From an uncultured Clostridia bacterium (lineage in GTDB: Bacteria > Bacillota > Clostridia > TANB77 > CAG-508), in the NCBI GenBank assembly GCA_934167735.1, contig CAKPLV010000012.1:1-12106 (forward strand): 12,106 nucleotides of DNA, written 5' to 3'. Made by a program: the position numbers and the translations under genes. The notes under the pieces were generated by a model that was not told the origin of the DNA, made no database searches, and saw nothing but the letters and a program-made list of their open reading frames with translations. Below are positions 6,522 to 12,106 of this stretch, piece after piece. How positions within the stretch are numbered: position 1 is the stretch's first letter; each line of letters begins with the position of its first letter.

Positions 6522-6887
6522 TTATTCATATTTTTTTGCATAACCTTTATTTAAATATATATTTTTCTTTCTATCTGTCATTGTAAATATTGTTCTTGCA
6601 AATAAATTCCCACTATTACTAATTCTAACCGCAACTAAAACATATTCATTATTAACTTTATATTCTTTTATATATTCTATTGAACCTTGATTTGGATTTT
6701 TCGCTACATATGTTGGGTAATTTACTATTTCTTTAATGTCTTTTCCATATTTTTCATAATCGTTTGGATGTTGCCTTTTCATATGTTCAATATTACTATC
6801 ACCTAAAATTATTGGAATTTCACTTTCATATTCCAAATTCAAAAGTTCAATTACTTTTTGATTCAATTTTCCAATTTGTATATTCAT
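6522..6887 (-). CDS. PBECR-like nuclease (phage Barnase/EndoU/ColicinE5/RelE-type fold)
   Basis: A 121-residue protein resembling the PBECR group (Barnase-EndoU-ColicinE5/D-RelE fold) of predicted RNases from mobile elements and polyvalent phage proteins. Features: IPIILGDSNIEHMKRQHPNDYEKYGKDI (24-51) with H35 and H40, the strand region YPTYVAKNPNQGSIEYIKEY (57-76), then VLVAVRIS (83-90, R88) and LFARTIFTM (95-103, R98). In this fold His, Arg and Lys residues of these strands are expected to act on RNA. The domain fills the whole protein, so there is no delivery or secretion segment; it would act in the cell that makes it. The start has AGGAAAGG nine bases upstream. It is monocistronic, with its own promoter and no protein antitoxin gene next to it. 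Family assignment is from memory of the motif pattern; substrate and toxicity are unproven. Confidence 0.7.
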   Translation of the reverse strand: MNIQIGKLNQKVIELLNLEYESEIPIILGDSNIEHMKRQHPNDYEKYGKDIKEIVNYPTYVAKNPNQGSIEYIKEYKVNNEYVLVAVRISNSGNLFARTIFTMTDRKKNIYLNKGYAKKYE

Positions 6888-6892
6888 TTTTC

Positions 6893-6906
6893 AACCTTTC
6901 CTGACT
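6893..6906 (-). promoter_or_regulatory. Ribosome-binding site of the nuclease gene, complementary to the small RNA
   Basis: The leader reads AGTCAGGAAAGGTT (6906-6893), containing the Shine-Dalgarno AGGAAAGG. It can form 14 continuous base pairs with AACTTTTCCTGACT of the small RNA (6393-6380): 13 Watson-Crick pairs and one G-U. From the promoter, the mRNA should begin near 6906, so nearly the whole leader would be covered. Confidence 0.6.
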
Positions 6907-6912
6907 GAATCA

Positions 6913-6941
6913 ATTTTACTACAATATAATATAAAAAGCAA
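6913..6941 (-). promoter_or_regulatory. Promoter of the PBECR-like gene
   Basis: Minus strand: TTGCTT (6941-6936), 17-bp spacer, TAAAAT (6918-6913). The predicted start near 6906 gives a leader of about 19 nt. This is the main feature of the 308-base gap 6888-7195, which also holds the fragment at 6960-7022 and the plus-strand promoter at 7048-7076. Confidence 0.5.
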
Positions 6942-6959
6942 CAATATTTTATATATTTA

Positions 6960-7022
6960 TTAATTTATATAATGCTCATATAAGTGTTCCCCAATTTTTT
7001 CAGGATTATCAAACCAGCATTT
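6960..7022 (-). pseudogene. Fragment of the C-terminal end of an unknown gene
   Basis: A 20-codon open stretch before a TAA stop reads KCWFDNPEKIGEHLYEHYIN. The mix of Trp, Cys, Gly, Pro and Glu and the helical pattern look like a real protein end rather than random AT-rich translation. It is closed upstream by an in-frame stop and has no start, so it is probably debris of a gene lost when the element shrank. I cannot name the parent protein. Confidence 0.3.
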
Positions 7023-7047
7023 TTATAATCACTTATATTTTTGTTAT

Positions 7048-7076
7048 ATGACTTTTATTGCCAAATTTTGTATAAT
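7048..7076 (+). promoter_or_regulatory. Possible plus-strand promoter inside the element
   Basis: ATGACT (7048-7053), 17-bp spacer, TATAAT (7071-7076). It points toward the integrase remnant and the 3' end of rlmD. It may once have driven an element gene; downstream there is now only the integrase fragment, so any transcript would run antisense into rlmD. Confidence 0.35.
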
Positions 7077-7195
7077 TAATGAAGTAGACTAATCTGCAAA
7101 TATAATTTGAAAGATAATAGATTATTATAAGCAGAAAAATTCTAAAAATTTTAATTAGTTGCATTATAACTTTATTACTTTTTTCAAATTCAACA

Positions 7196-7492
7196 ATGGT
7201 ACAGTCAATAGCACTTGATGAGATTCAATTCAATGTTACTAATGAATATCAGCTAAAAAAAGCTATTGAACAAAGTATTCCCTGTCAACTTTCCAAAACG
7301 GATATGCTTTGTGTAAGAGAAAACGGGCAATATGTCTCAACTGATTCATTTAAATATCCATCAAGAGTTATTCATACAGAACTAAAAATTGCATTCACCT
7401 TTCACTCATTACGACATACATTTGCCACCTACTTCACTTTTTCGGTGGCAAATGGGTGGCAAATAACAATTTTTATATATACTTTTATATAA
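7196..7492 (+). pseudogene. Truncated tyrosine recombinase (integrase) remnant
   Basis: The readable stretch contains CVRENGQYVSTDSFKY, then SRVIHTELKIAFTFHSLRHTFAT, which is the catalytic-domain box HxLRHTxAT of Tn916/phage-type integrases (His and Arg of box II). Before it only about 70 residues of integrase-like or scrambled sequence remain. The N-terminal DNA-binding domains and the first catalytic Arg are missing. After HTFAT the reading runs into the terminal 19-bp repeat, so the region with the last His and the nucleophilic Tyr is lost. An intact integrase of this family is about 380-400 residues. The listed start ATG is only the first in-frame one; there is no good ribosome-binding site. 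Its orientation toward the att site fits an integrase at the element's end. It cannot be active. Confidence 0.8.
7444..7462. repeat. 19-bp terminal direct repeat, right copy
   Basis: Identical to 6309-6327 and in the same orientation (GGTGGCAAATGGGTGGCAA). It lies about 60 bp from the right core repeat and overlaps the end of the integrase remnant, whose tail codons (VANGWQ) come from it. It probably marks the right arm site. Confidence 0.65.
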
Positions 7493-7499
7493 GAAATGC

Positions 7500-8864
7500 T
7501 TATTTTTTAAGGGTTAGAACAGTTACACACTCCACATGTGAAGTAAATGGAAACATATCAACAGGAGTAATTTCCTTAACATCATATTTTGATTCCAAAA
7601 CAGCAATATCTCTAACTAATGTTGCTGGATTACAGCTTACATATACAAGTCTTTTAGGTTGAATATTCAAAACATTATTTATACTAGTACTATCTAGACC
7701 CTTTCTTGGAGGATCAAATACAATAATATCTGGGCATATATTTTGAATATTGATTAAATCATCTAATACTTTTTCTACATCTCCAGCATAAAATTGTACA
7801 TTATTAACATGATTATTTATTGCATTTTCATTAGCCATATCTATTGCTTCTTTAACAATTTCAATTCCATATACTTTTTTTGCATATTTTGATAAAAATA
7901 ATGAAATTGTTCCTATGCCACAATATAAGTCAAAAACAACATCATCTTTACTGATTTGTGCTTTTTCAACTGCTAAATTATATAATTTTTCTGCTTGAAT
8001 TGGATTTACTTGATAAAATGATAATGGTGAAATCTTAAATGTATATTCACCTAATACATCTTCAATATATCCTTTTCCATATATTGTTTCATTTTCCATT
8101 CCTAAAATGACATTTGTATTTTTTTCATTTATATTTTTAACTATTGATTTTATTTGAGGAAATTCACTTGTTAGTTGCTTTATCAATTTATCTTGTTGAG
8201 GAATCGTTTTGCCGTTAATTACCAATACACACATAATTTCTTGTGTTTTTATTCCAACTTTTATTACAATATGTCTAACCAATCCTTTGTGATTTTCTTC
8301 ATTATATATACTTAAATTATTTTCTTTTATAAATTCAATAACCTTTTTAGCTATTTTTTCTGATTCAGAATTTTGTATCATACATTTTTTTATTGGTATA
8401 ACTTCATGTGTTCTATTTGCATATACACCAATAACAGGTTCTCCGTTTTTGTCTTTTCCAATAGGATATTGTGCTTTATTTCTGTAATTATATGGATTTT
8501 CCATACCAACTGTTTCATTAACATGAATTTTATTTTGTAAAGTCTTATTTACTAAACTTTGTATAGAATTTTGTTTCATCTTTAAAGTTGTATCATATTT
8601 TACATGACGAAGATTACAACCACCGCATCTCTTATAAGTTTTGCAATCTGGTTCTTGTCTATTTTCTGATTTATTTATTATTTCTATTATTTTTCCGAAA
8701 GCATGTGATGACAATACTTTAACTATTAATATTTTCATTTTTTCACCTTTTATTGCTCCTGGAATAAATACTGTAAAATTATCTATTTTGGCGATTCCTT
8801 CTCCTTCATATCCATTATCTATTATTTCTACTACATATTCTTCATTCTTTTTTAATACTGCCAT
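7500..8864 (-). CDS. rlmD: 23S rRNA (uracil-C5)-methyltransferase RlmD/RlmCD family
   Basis: SAM-dependent enzyme making 5-methyluridine in 23S rRNA (U1939, and U747 in the dual-specific Gram-positive RlmCD form). In 454 residues: an N-terminal TRAM RNA-binding domain (about 5-62); four iron-sulfur cysteines, C74, C80, C83 and C161, the first three in CKTYKRCGGC; SFYQVNP (282-288); the SAM-binding motif FDLYCGIGT (311-319); FDPPRKG (383-389); and the catalytic Cys in VSCNPATLVRD (C411). An upstream in-frame TTG at 8870 is only 2 nt from AGGAGG, whereas the ATG at 8864 is 8 nt from it, so I use 8864. The last residues (TVLTLKK) are element-derived: the gene is the integration target of the 6148-7544 element and its old 3' end lies at 6127-6165. 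It has its own promoter and is otherwise intact. Confidence 0.95.
   Translation of the reverse strand: MAVLKKNEEYVVEIIDNGYEGEGIAKIDNFTVFIPGAIKGEKMKILIVKVLSSHAFGKIIEIINKSENRQEPDCKTYKRCGGCNLRHVKYDTTLKMKQNSIQSLVNKTLQNKIHVNETVGMENPYNYRNKAQYPIGKDKNGEPVIGVYANRTHEVIPIKKCMIQNSESEKIAKKVIEFIKENNLSIYNEENHKGLVRHIVIKVGIKTQEIMCVLVINGKTIPQQDKLIKQLTSEFPQIKSIVKNINEKNTNVILGMENETIYGKGYIEDVLGEYTFKISPLSFYQVNPIQAEKLYNLAVEKAQISKDDVVFDLYCGIGTISLFLSKYAKKVYGIEIVKEAIDMANENAINNHVNNVQFYAGDVEKVLDDLINIQNICPDIIVFDPPRKGLDSTSINNVLNIQPKRLVYVSCNPATLVRDIAVLESKYDVKEITPVDMFPFTSHVECVTVLTLKK
7524..7544. repeat. Right attachment core (att repeat, copy 2) inside rlmD
   Basis: Second copy of the 21-bp core, with A in place of G at position 13. 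It encodes TSHVECV of rlmD on the minus strand. The codons after it (TVLTLKK) are supplied by the element. Confidence 0.82.
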
Positions 8865-8895
8865 TTTCAATGCCTCCTATCGTTTTTCTCAGTGT

Positions 8896-8924
8896 ATTAT
8901 AACATATAGACCTTCAATTTACAA
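8896..8924 (-). promoter_or_regulatory. Promoter of rlmD
   Basis: Minus strand: TTGTAA (8924-8919), 17-bp spacer, TATAAT (8901-8896), about 32 bases before the rlmD start. Confidence 0.6.
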
Positions 8925-8936
8925 ACTTCTTATCAT

Positions 8937-8964
8937 AAAAAAACAGTAGATTCATTGAATCTAC
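8937..8964 (-). terminator. Terminator after the small membrane protein gene
   Basis: Minus strand: GTAGATTCA (8964-8956) and its perfect complement TGAATCTAC (8954-8946), folding as an 8-bp stem with a short loop, then TG and a run of seven T (8943-8937). It separates the membrane protein gene from rlmD. Confidence 0.8.
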
Positions 8965-8983
8965 CATTCTACGAAATTCTTGG

Positions 8984-9280
8984 TTATTCTTCTTTATCAT
9001 CTTCGTCCTCAATTTGAAGTTTTTTCCATGCTAGCATACCTATAACAAATATTACTAAAATTATAGTTATGCAGGTAACAGAAAAACTTATATACCCCCA
9101 AGCAATCGAATACAATATTGTTTCTAATATTGGAGTTATAGAATAAAAATGTTTAAATACATTAATTCCAACAATTATTCCTGAACCAATTCCTATAAAA
9201 TAAATGAAATAGATCCAGTAATCAACTCTCATCAGACATTTCTTTAAGATTTTTTTAAGTTTTTCAGATAACCGTTTCAT
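8984..9280 (-). CDS. Small membrane protein, unknown function
   Basis: 98 residues. A positively charged N-terminus (MKRLSEKLKKILKK) precedes a hydrophobic segment at about 21-41 (WIYFIYFIGIGSGIIVGI). Another long hydrophobic stretch lies at about 51-84, ending VIFVIGMLAW and possibly crossing once or twice, and an acidic cytoplasmic tail (EDEDDKEE) closes it. There is no cleavable signal-peptide pattern. The start has an AGGAGG site, and the gene has its own promoter and terminator, so it is an independent unit. I do not recognise the family. Lying next to the repeat/sigma-like gene is suggestive only; it has none of the recognisable features of an anti-sigma factor. Confidence 0.78.
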   Translation of the reverse strand: MKRLSEKLKKILKKCLMRVDYWIYFIYFIGIGSGIIVGINVFKHFYSITPILETILYSIAWGYISFSVTCITIILVIFVIGMLAWKKLQIEDEDDKEE

Positions 9281-9335
9281 ATTTTTTCCTCCTTGTCTTA
9301 ATTAGTACTGGATTAAATAAACAAAAACTAATAAT

Positions 9336-9364
9336 ATTATACTTCAAATTTATATTAATTGCAA
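9336..9364 (-). promoter_or_regulatory. Promoter of the small membrane protein gene
   Basis: Minus strand: TTGCAA (9364-9359), 17-bp spacer, TATAAT (9341-9336). It lies directly after the 571-residue gene, giving a leader of about 50 nt. Confidence 0.62.
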
Positions 9365-9376
9365 CTTTTATGTAAA

Positions 9377-11092
9377 TTAGCGTTCAATTTCTGAACTCTG
9401 ACAAGCAATTTTTTCTCTTAACCTATTAAACAATTGTTGAACATTATCTTCTTTTACTTTAAACTTGCTACATACTTCTTTTATTGATTCACTATCATAT
9501 AAATTTTCAGTGAAGAATTTCAATATTTGTCTTTCTGTATTATCTTCTGTTAAATTATTTATAAACATTTTCGTATCTTCTTCATCTGAAATTTCATCAC
9601 ATATTCCCCTTGTTTGTAATTGTACATCATATGCTTCTCCTATAATTTCATTTGCACTTAATGATCTTATATTTGCTATTGCATTAAAATATGCTTTTTT
9701 ATAAAAAATTCCTCCATGACTTTTTTTATATTCATTTGAAGTTATCAATAAGTTATTGTCCTTGTCCATTGGATTTCCATTTTTCAACAAATATAAATAT
9801 CCATTTTGAACCAAGTCTTGATAATATCTAGAACAGTAAAATCCATATTGAGACATATATCCTATCGCTGATTTTGTAGCAATTTTTAATATTTCTAAGA
9901 TTTCTTCAATATTTTTCTTACAATAGCTATCTGGCAATGGCCCTGAATTATAACTTCCTACAAAAACTTTTTTTCTATTTTTTGTTTCAATAAAACGATA
10001 GTTTTTGCTACTTTTTTGCATTACATTTACAACAAGATCATATACAGATATTTCTAATGCTGAAGCAAGCTTTTCTAATTCATCAACTGAATAATATGTT
10101 CGTACATTTGGATTTATATCTCTCATAAAATTCTCTCTTTTAGATATAATTAATTCTTCTTTTTTTGCCTTATATTTATTTGAGAAACATTCTTTTATTC
10201 TATCTGCCTTAAGATCATAATATAATTGCTCACTTTTTCCAAGAACATACATCATGAGATCTCTAATATTTATATGATATGTTTTTGACAGTATTTCAAT
10301 CTCTTCTTTACTAAATCTACAACTTCCTGTTCTTTTCATTCTTGCAACAATAAAACTATCTAAAATTTTATCAGACATCTCTTGTGTCTTTTTGTCTTTA
10401 AATTCTTTATATTTGTCAGACAAATACACTTCATGTTCAGTAATTGGTCTATTCCATTTTCCATATGTAACAATGCCTAATATTTCTCCTAAAAAGTCTT
10501 TAATATTAATTCCAAACCTGTCAACATATCCTACTACTTCATCATATGTAAAACTTTTTGTAAAATCATTTTTTATTTTTTCTTTCCAAATAGTATTTAA
10601 TATTTTTTCACTAATATTATCAAGATATTCTTTTTTGTCTATATCATATATTGGTGATATAGTACTTTTATATTTTCCTTCAATTATTTGTTTTATATTT
10701 CTTTTACTTATATTTAATATATTAACACCTAAATCATTAATGTTTACTCCAAGTTGTGTACTAAATTCTTCAAGTTCTTCTTTACTGAAATTATTTGAAT
10801 AATCTTTCTTTATTTTTTCTTTAATTATCTTTATTCTATATGAATGGGCTTCTTTTTCAAAAAAAGCTTGTTTTATTCTTTTATATTCCACACATTTTAC
10901 TAAGCGATCATCTTGTTTCTTTAAGTTTTTGACTTGTGTAGCATTTAGTTTAAAAATTTTTGTACAAAATTCTTCTAAATTCATGTTACATTTTTGAGAA
11001 TATGCTTCAATTTCTTTTAATGTAAACTTATATGTATCGTCTTTTTGTATTTTTGTTGTTACTATATAATTCCAAATTGAATTAATGTCCAT
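9377..11092 (-). CDS. Five-repeat helix-turn-helix-like protein with sigma-70-like C-terminus
   Basis: A 571-residue protein. The first two thirds hold five copies of a helical module starting at about residues 23, 102, 181, 260 and 334 (period 79, 79, 79, 74). Each reads roughly F-S/T-x-E-E-I/L, then a helix, then INIxDLxxxVLxxS and a basic segment, e.g. FSKEELEEFSTQLGVNINDL (102-121) and FSKEEIEILSKTYHINIRDL (260-279). The pattern looks like tandem helix-turn-helix units. The C-terminus resembles a sigma-70-type factor: residues about 405-478 (YCSRYYQDLVQNGYLYLLKNG and FYKKAYFNAIANIRS) match region 2, and about 513-562 (LTEDNTERQILKFF through VQQLFNRLREKI) match region 4. The role is probably DNA binding and promoter recognition; whether it is a working sigma factor is uncertain. 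The ribosome-binding site GAGG lies 6 nt from the ATG. No protein of this architecture is known to me by name. Confidence 0.7.
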   Translation of the reverse strand: MDINSIWNYIVTTKIQKDDTYKFTLKEIEAYSQKCNMNLEEFCTKIFKLNATQVKNLKKQDDRLVKCVEYKRIKQAFFEKEAHSYRIKIIKEKIKKDYSNNFSKEELEEFSTQLGVNINDLGVNILNISKRNIKQIIEGKYKSTISPIYDIDKKEYLDNISEKILNTIWKEKIKNDFTKSFTYDEVVGYVDRFGINIKDFLGEILGIVTYGKWNRPITEHEVYLSDKYKEFKDKKTQEMSDKILDSFIVARMKRTGSCRFSKEEIEILSKTYHINIRDLMMYVLGKSEQLYYDLKADRIKECFSNKYKAKKEELIISKRENFMRDINPNVRTYYSVDELEKLASALEISVYDLVVNVMQKSSKNYRFIETKNRKKVFVGSYNSGPLPDSYCKKNIEEILEILKIATKSAIGYMSQYGFYCSRYYQDLVQNGYLYLLKNGNPMDKDNNLLITSNEYKKSHGGIFYKKAYFNAIANIRSLSANEIIGEAYDVQLQTRGICDEISDEEDTKMFINNLTEDNTERQILKFFTENLYDSESIKEVCSKFKVKEDNVQQLFNRLREKIACQSSEIER

Positions 11093-11113
11093 TCCTTACC
11101 TCATTTCGTCAAT

Positions 11114-11142
11114 ATTATACAACAAATTTACATAATTTTCAA
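11114..11142 (-). promoter_or_regulatory. Promoter of the 571-residue gene
   Basis: Minus strand: TTGAAA (11142-11137), 17-bp spacer, perfect TATAAT (11119-11114). The start point near 11107 leaves a very short leader before the ATG at 11092. Confidence 0.68.
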
Positions 11143-11183
11143 CATCTTTGGGTTTTTGACAATATTTAAATTAACATAGCTAT

Positions 11184-11212
11184 AAAAAAGCCGCTGGTTA
11201 TATTACCAGCGG
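11184..11212 (-). terminator. Strong terminator after the two-gene unit
   Basis: CCGCTGGT (minus 11212-11205) and ACCAGCGG (11198-11191) form a perfect 8-bp GC-rich stem with a 6-nt loop, followed by CTTTTTT. The A-run on the other side could make it work in both directions. It lies just after the stop codon of the 69-residue gene (11220). Confidence 0.85.
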
Positions 11213-11219
11213 TATTTTT

Positions 11220-11429
11220 TTAATAACTTATTCTTTTTTGAATTCCAAGTCCATCACCAACACATGTTAATGTTTCAACTTCTTTGTTTCCAATTTTTAT
11301 TTTACTAATAAAATCTTTTCTCTTTTCAGCAATATTATCTATTTTCATAGGTTCTACCAATTCTTTAGGTTTATCTTGCTTAATAAATATACTTTTTATA
11401 AATGAAACTATTTTATTCCAAAATCTCAT
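11220..11429 (-). CDS. Small 69-residue protein, unknown
   Basis: Begins MRFWNKIVSFIKSIFIKQD, an amphipathic, basic N-terminal helix that could touch the membrane, then a charged stretch (ELVEPMKIDNIAEKRKDFISK) and ends with a short possible beta segment (KIGNKEVETLTCVGDGLGIQKRISY). The start codon overlaps the stop of the preceding gene (ATGA at 11429-11426), and AGGAAGG precedes it, so the two are translationally coupled and probably functionally linked. I do not recognise it. A terminator follows directly. Confidence 0.72.
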   Translation of the reverse strand: MRFWNKIVSFIKSIFIKQDKPKELVEPMKIDNIAEKRKDFISKIKIGNKEVETLTCVGDGLGIQKRISY

Positions 11430-12106
11430 CTTTCTTCACCTTCCTCGGCTACCATTTTCCCAGAACTTTTTGACAAGTCTTCTTCTTGTTTTGTTTGCTT
11501 ATTATTTTCCCATGGTCTAAGACCTTTTGCATTTGTTAAATCAGTCTGATAACATTCATAATTCTTTTCAAATTCTTCTTGAGATTGTTCAACAAATTGT
11601 CCATTTTCTTTACTAGCAACATAAAATTTTCTTCCAATATCATTTGAATCTATATAAACATATAAAATTGGTTCCTTGTCTTCATCTGATTTATTATAAA
11701 CCCTACTTGCAACACATTTATTAAATCTTATATTTTCGTGACGTAAAAGTATATCTCTTATGACACTCATACTTGAATTTTGACATGTTGCAAATTCTGG
11801 ACACATACTTTTCAATAATAAAAATTGATTTTTTATATTTTCACTTGGTTGACTTGCAAATTGTGCATCTATTTGATTAGATTTTTCTATTAAGCTTTTT
11901 ACAGGGAAACGACCTTCTCTATCTGCTAATCCAACACTTGTGAACACTTCTCTTAAATTTTTATCATCTAAGAATAATTTTACATCTTGCAATTTTTCAT
12001 CATTTTTATGACATTCTTGATCTCTGCCATTAGCATCAATATCTTCTTTTCTAGCTTGTTCATAATTTATACAGAAATTATTAGGTCTTCCTCCAATTCT
12101 GTGTAC
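11426..12106 (-). CDS. C-terminal 226 residues of an unrecognised protein (runs off right edge)
   Basis: The reading frame is open to the window edge, with 38 more codons (VHRIGGRPNNFCINYEQAR and on) before the TTG at 11992 that might be taken as a start; that TTG has no ribosome-binding site, so the gene almost certainly begins outside. Visible features: several Cys (CPEFATCQNS), a possible beta-sheet section with LYVYIDSNDIGRKFYVASKENGQF, and a charged, disordered tail (WENNKQTKQEEDLSKSSGKM) ending EEGEER. No signal or membrane segment is seen in this part. I cannot assign a family. It overlaps the following 69-residue gene by four bases. Confidence 0.75.
   Translation of the reverse strand, partial: VHRIGGRPNNFCINYEQARKEDIDANGRDQECHKNDEKLQDVKLFLDDKNLREVFTSVGLADREGRFPVKSLIEKSNQIDAQFASQPSENIKNQFLLLKSMCPEFATCQNSSMSVIRDILLRHENIRFNKCVASRVYNKSDEDKEPILYVYIDSNDIGRKFYVASKENGQFVEQSQEEFEKNYECYQTDLTNAKGLRPWENNKQTKQEEDLSKSSGKMVAEEGEER

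Larger units (their letters stand above)
6148..7544. mobile_element. Small degenerate or non-autonomous integrative element in the 3' end of rlmD
   Basis: About 1.4 kb between 21-bp core repeats. Contents from left to right: CTTATATAA repeats (6194-6275), a 19-bp terminal repeat (6309-6327), a structured RNA gene (6347-6481, minus), a PBECR-like nuclease gene (6522-6887, minus), a gene-end fragment (6960-7022, minus), an outward promoter (7048-7076, plus), a truncated tyrosine integrase (7196 onward, plus), and the second 19-bp repeat (7444-7462) beside the rlmD junction. Both ends keep core and arm-like sites but the integrase is broken. The element cannot move itself, but could in principle be moved by a related integrase in trans. 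It may be either an internally deleted larger element or a stable non-autonomous form. Confidence 0.78.

Noticed and set aside
7456..7662. Plus-strand open frame across the rlmD 3' end
   Set aside because: Antisense to the conserved C-terminus of rlmD; no translation signals.
8865..8870. TTG start for rlmD giving two extra residues
   Set aside because: It would be only 2 nt from AGGAGG; the ATG at 8864 has normal 8-nt spacing.
8641..11520. Plus-strand open frames at 8641-8949, 9465-9704, 10392-10802 and 11284-11520
   Set aside because: All lie antisense to well-supported minus-strand genes and read as hydrophobic, serine-rich complements of Lys/Glu-rich coding sequence.
11426..11992. A complete 188-residue gene starting at TTG 11992
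   Set aside because: The frame stays open for 38 more codons to the window edge and the TTG has no Shine-Dalgarno, so the gene is partial.
1..12106. CRISPR arrays, tRNA, rRNA
   Set aside because: No regularly spaced repeats of 24-40 bp with unique spacers, and no tRNA- or rRNA-like sequence, were seen on either strand.

Overview
The window is AT-rich DNA (roughly a quarter G+C by eye) with strong AGGAGG-type ribosome-binding sites, consensus sigma-A promoters, U-tailed hairpin terminators and the standard bacterial code. This points to a low-G+C Bacillota, most likely a gut-type Clostridia; I cannot name the genus. Nearly every gene is on the minus strand, so transcription runs from high to low coordinates.

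Reading in the direction of transcription: (a) 12106-11220 holds the end of an unrecognised gene overlapping a small unrecognised gene, closed by a strong terminator. (b) 11092-9377 is a 571-residue protein with five regular repeats of about 79 residues followed by a sigma-70-like C-terminus, then a small membrane protein (9280-8984). (c) 8864-7500 is the 23S rRNA m5U methyltransferase rlmD. (d) 7544-6148 is a small integrative element inserted in the 3' end of rlmD. (e) 5960-2323 is a four-gene operon: MoxR/CobS-like AAA+ ATPase, VWA-like protein, an unrecognised 321-residue protein and a 50-residue protein. (f) 2250-397 is a radical SAM protein, a NadR/NadM-type nucleotidyltransferase and a TetR regulator. 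(g) After a terminator, oleate hydratase (ohyA) runs off the left edge.

The most unusual part is the 1.4-kb element at 6148-7544. It is bounded by a 21-bp core repeat with one mismatch. The displaced original 3' end of rlmD (encoding SHVECVAVLKLK-stop) is still readable at 6127-6165, while the joined gene now ends SHVECVTVLTLKK. Both ends keep a 19-bp repeat that looks like an integrase arm site. The integrase itself is a remnant lacking the catalytic tyrosine region. The intact cargo is a gene resembling PBECR-type RNase toxins (6522-6887) and, just downstream, what looks like an independent structured RNA of about 135 nt (6347-6481) with its own promoter and terminator. That RNA contains 14 nt that can pair (13 Watson-Crick, one G-U) with the mRNA leader of the nuclease gene, covering its Shine-Dalgarno sequence. 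I infer a toxin held off by an RNA antitoxin, carried on a non-autonomous element that may be moved by an integrase supplied in trans. The pairing is visible in the sequence; the function is inference.

The second point of interest is the AAA+/VWA operon beside this integration site. It resembles chaperone pairs such as CobS-CobT, NorQ-NorD and RavA-ViaA but has no metal-enzyme genes next to it and carries two unrecognised partners.
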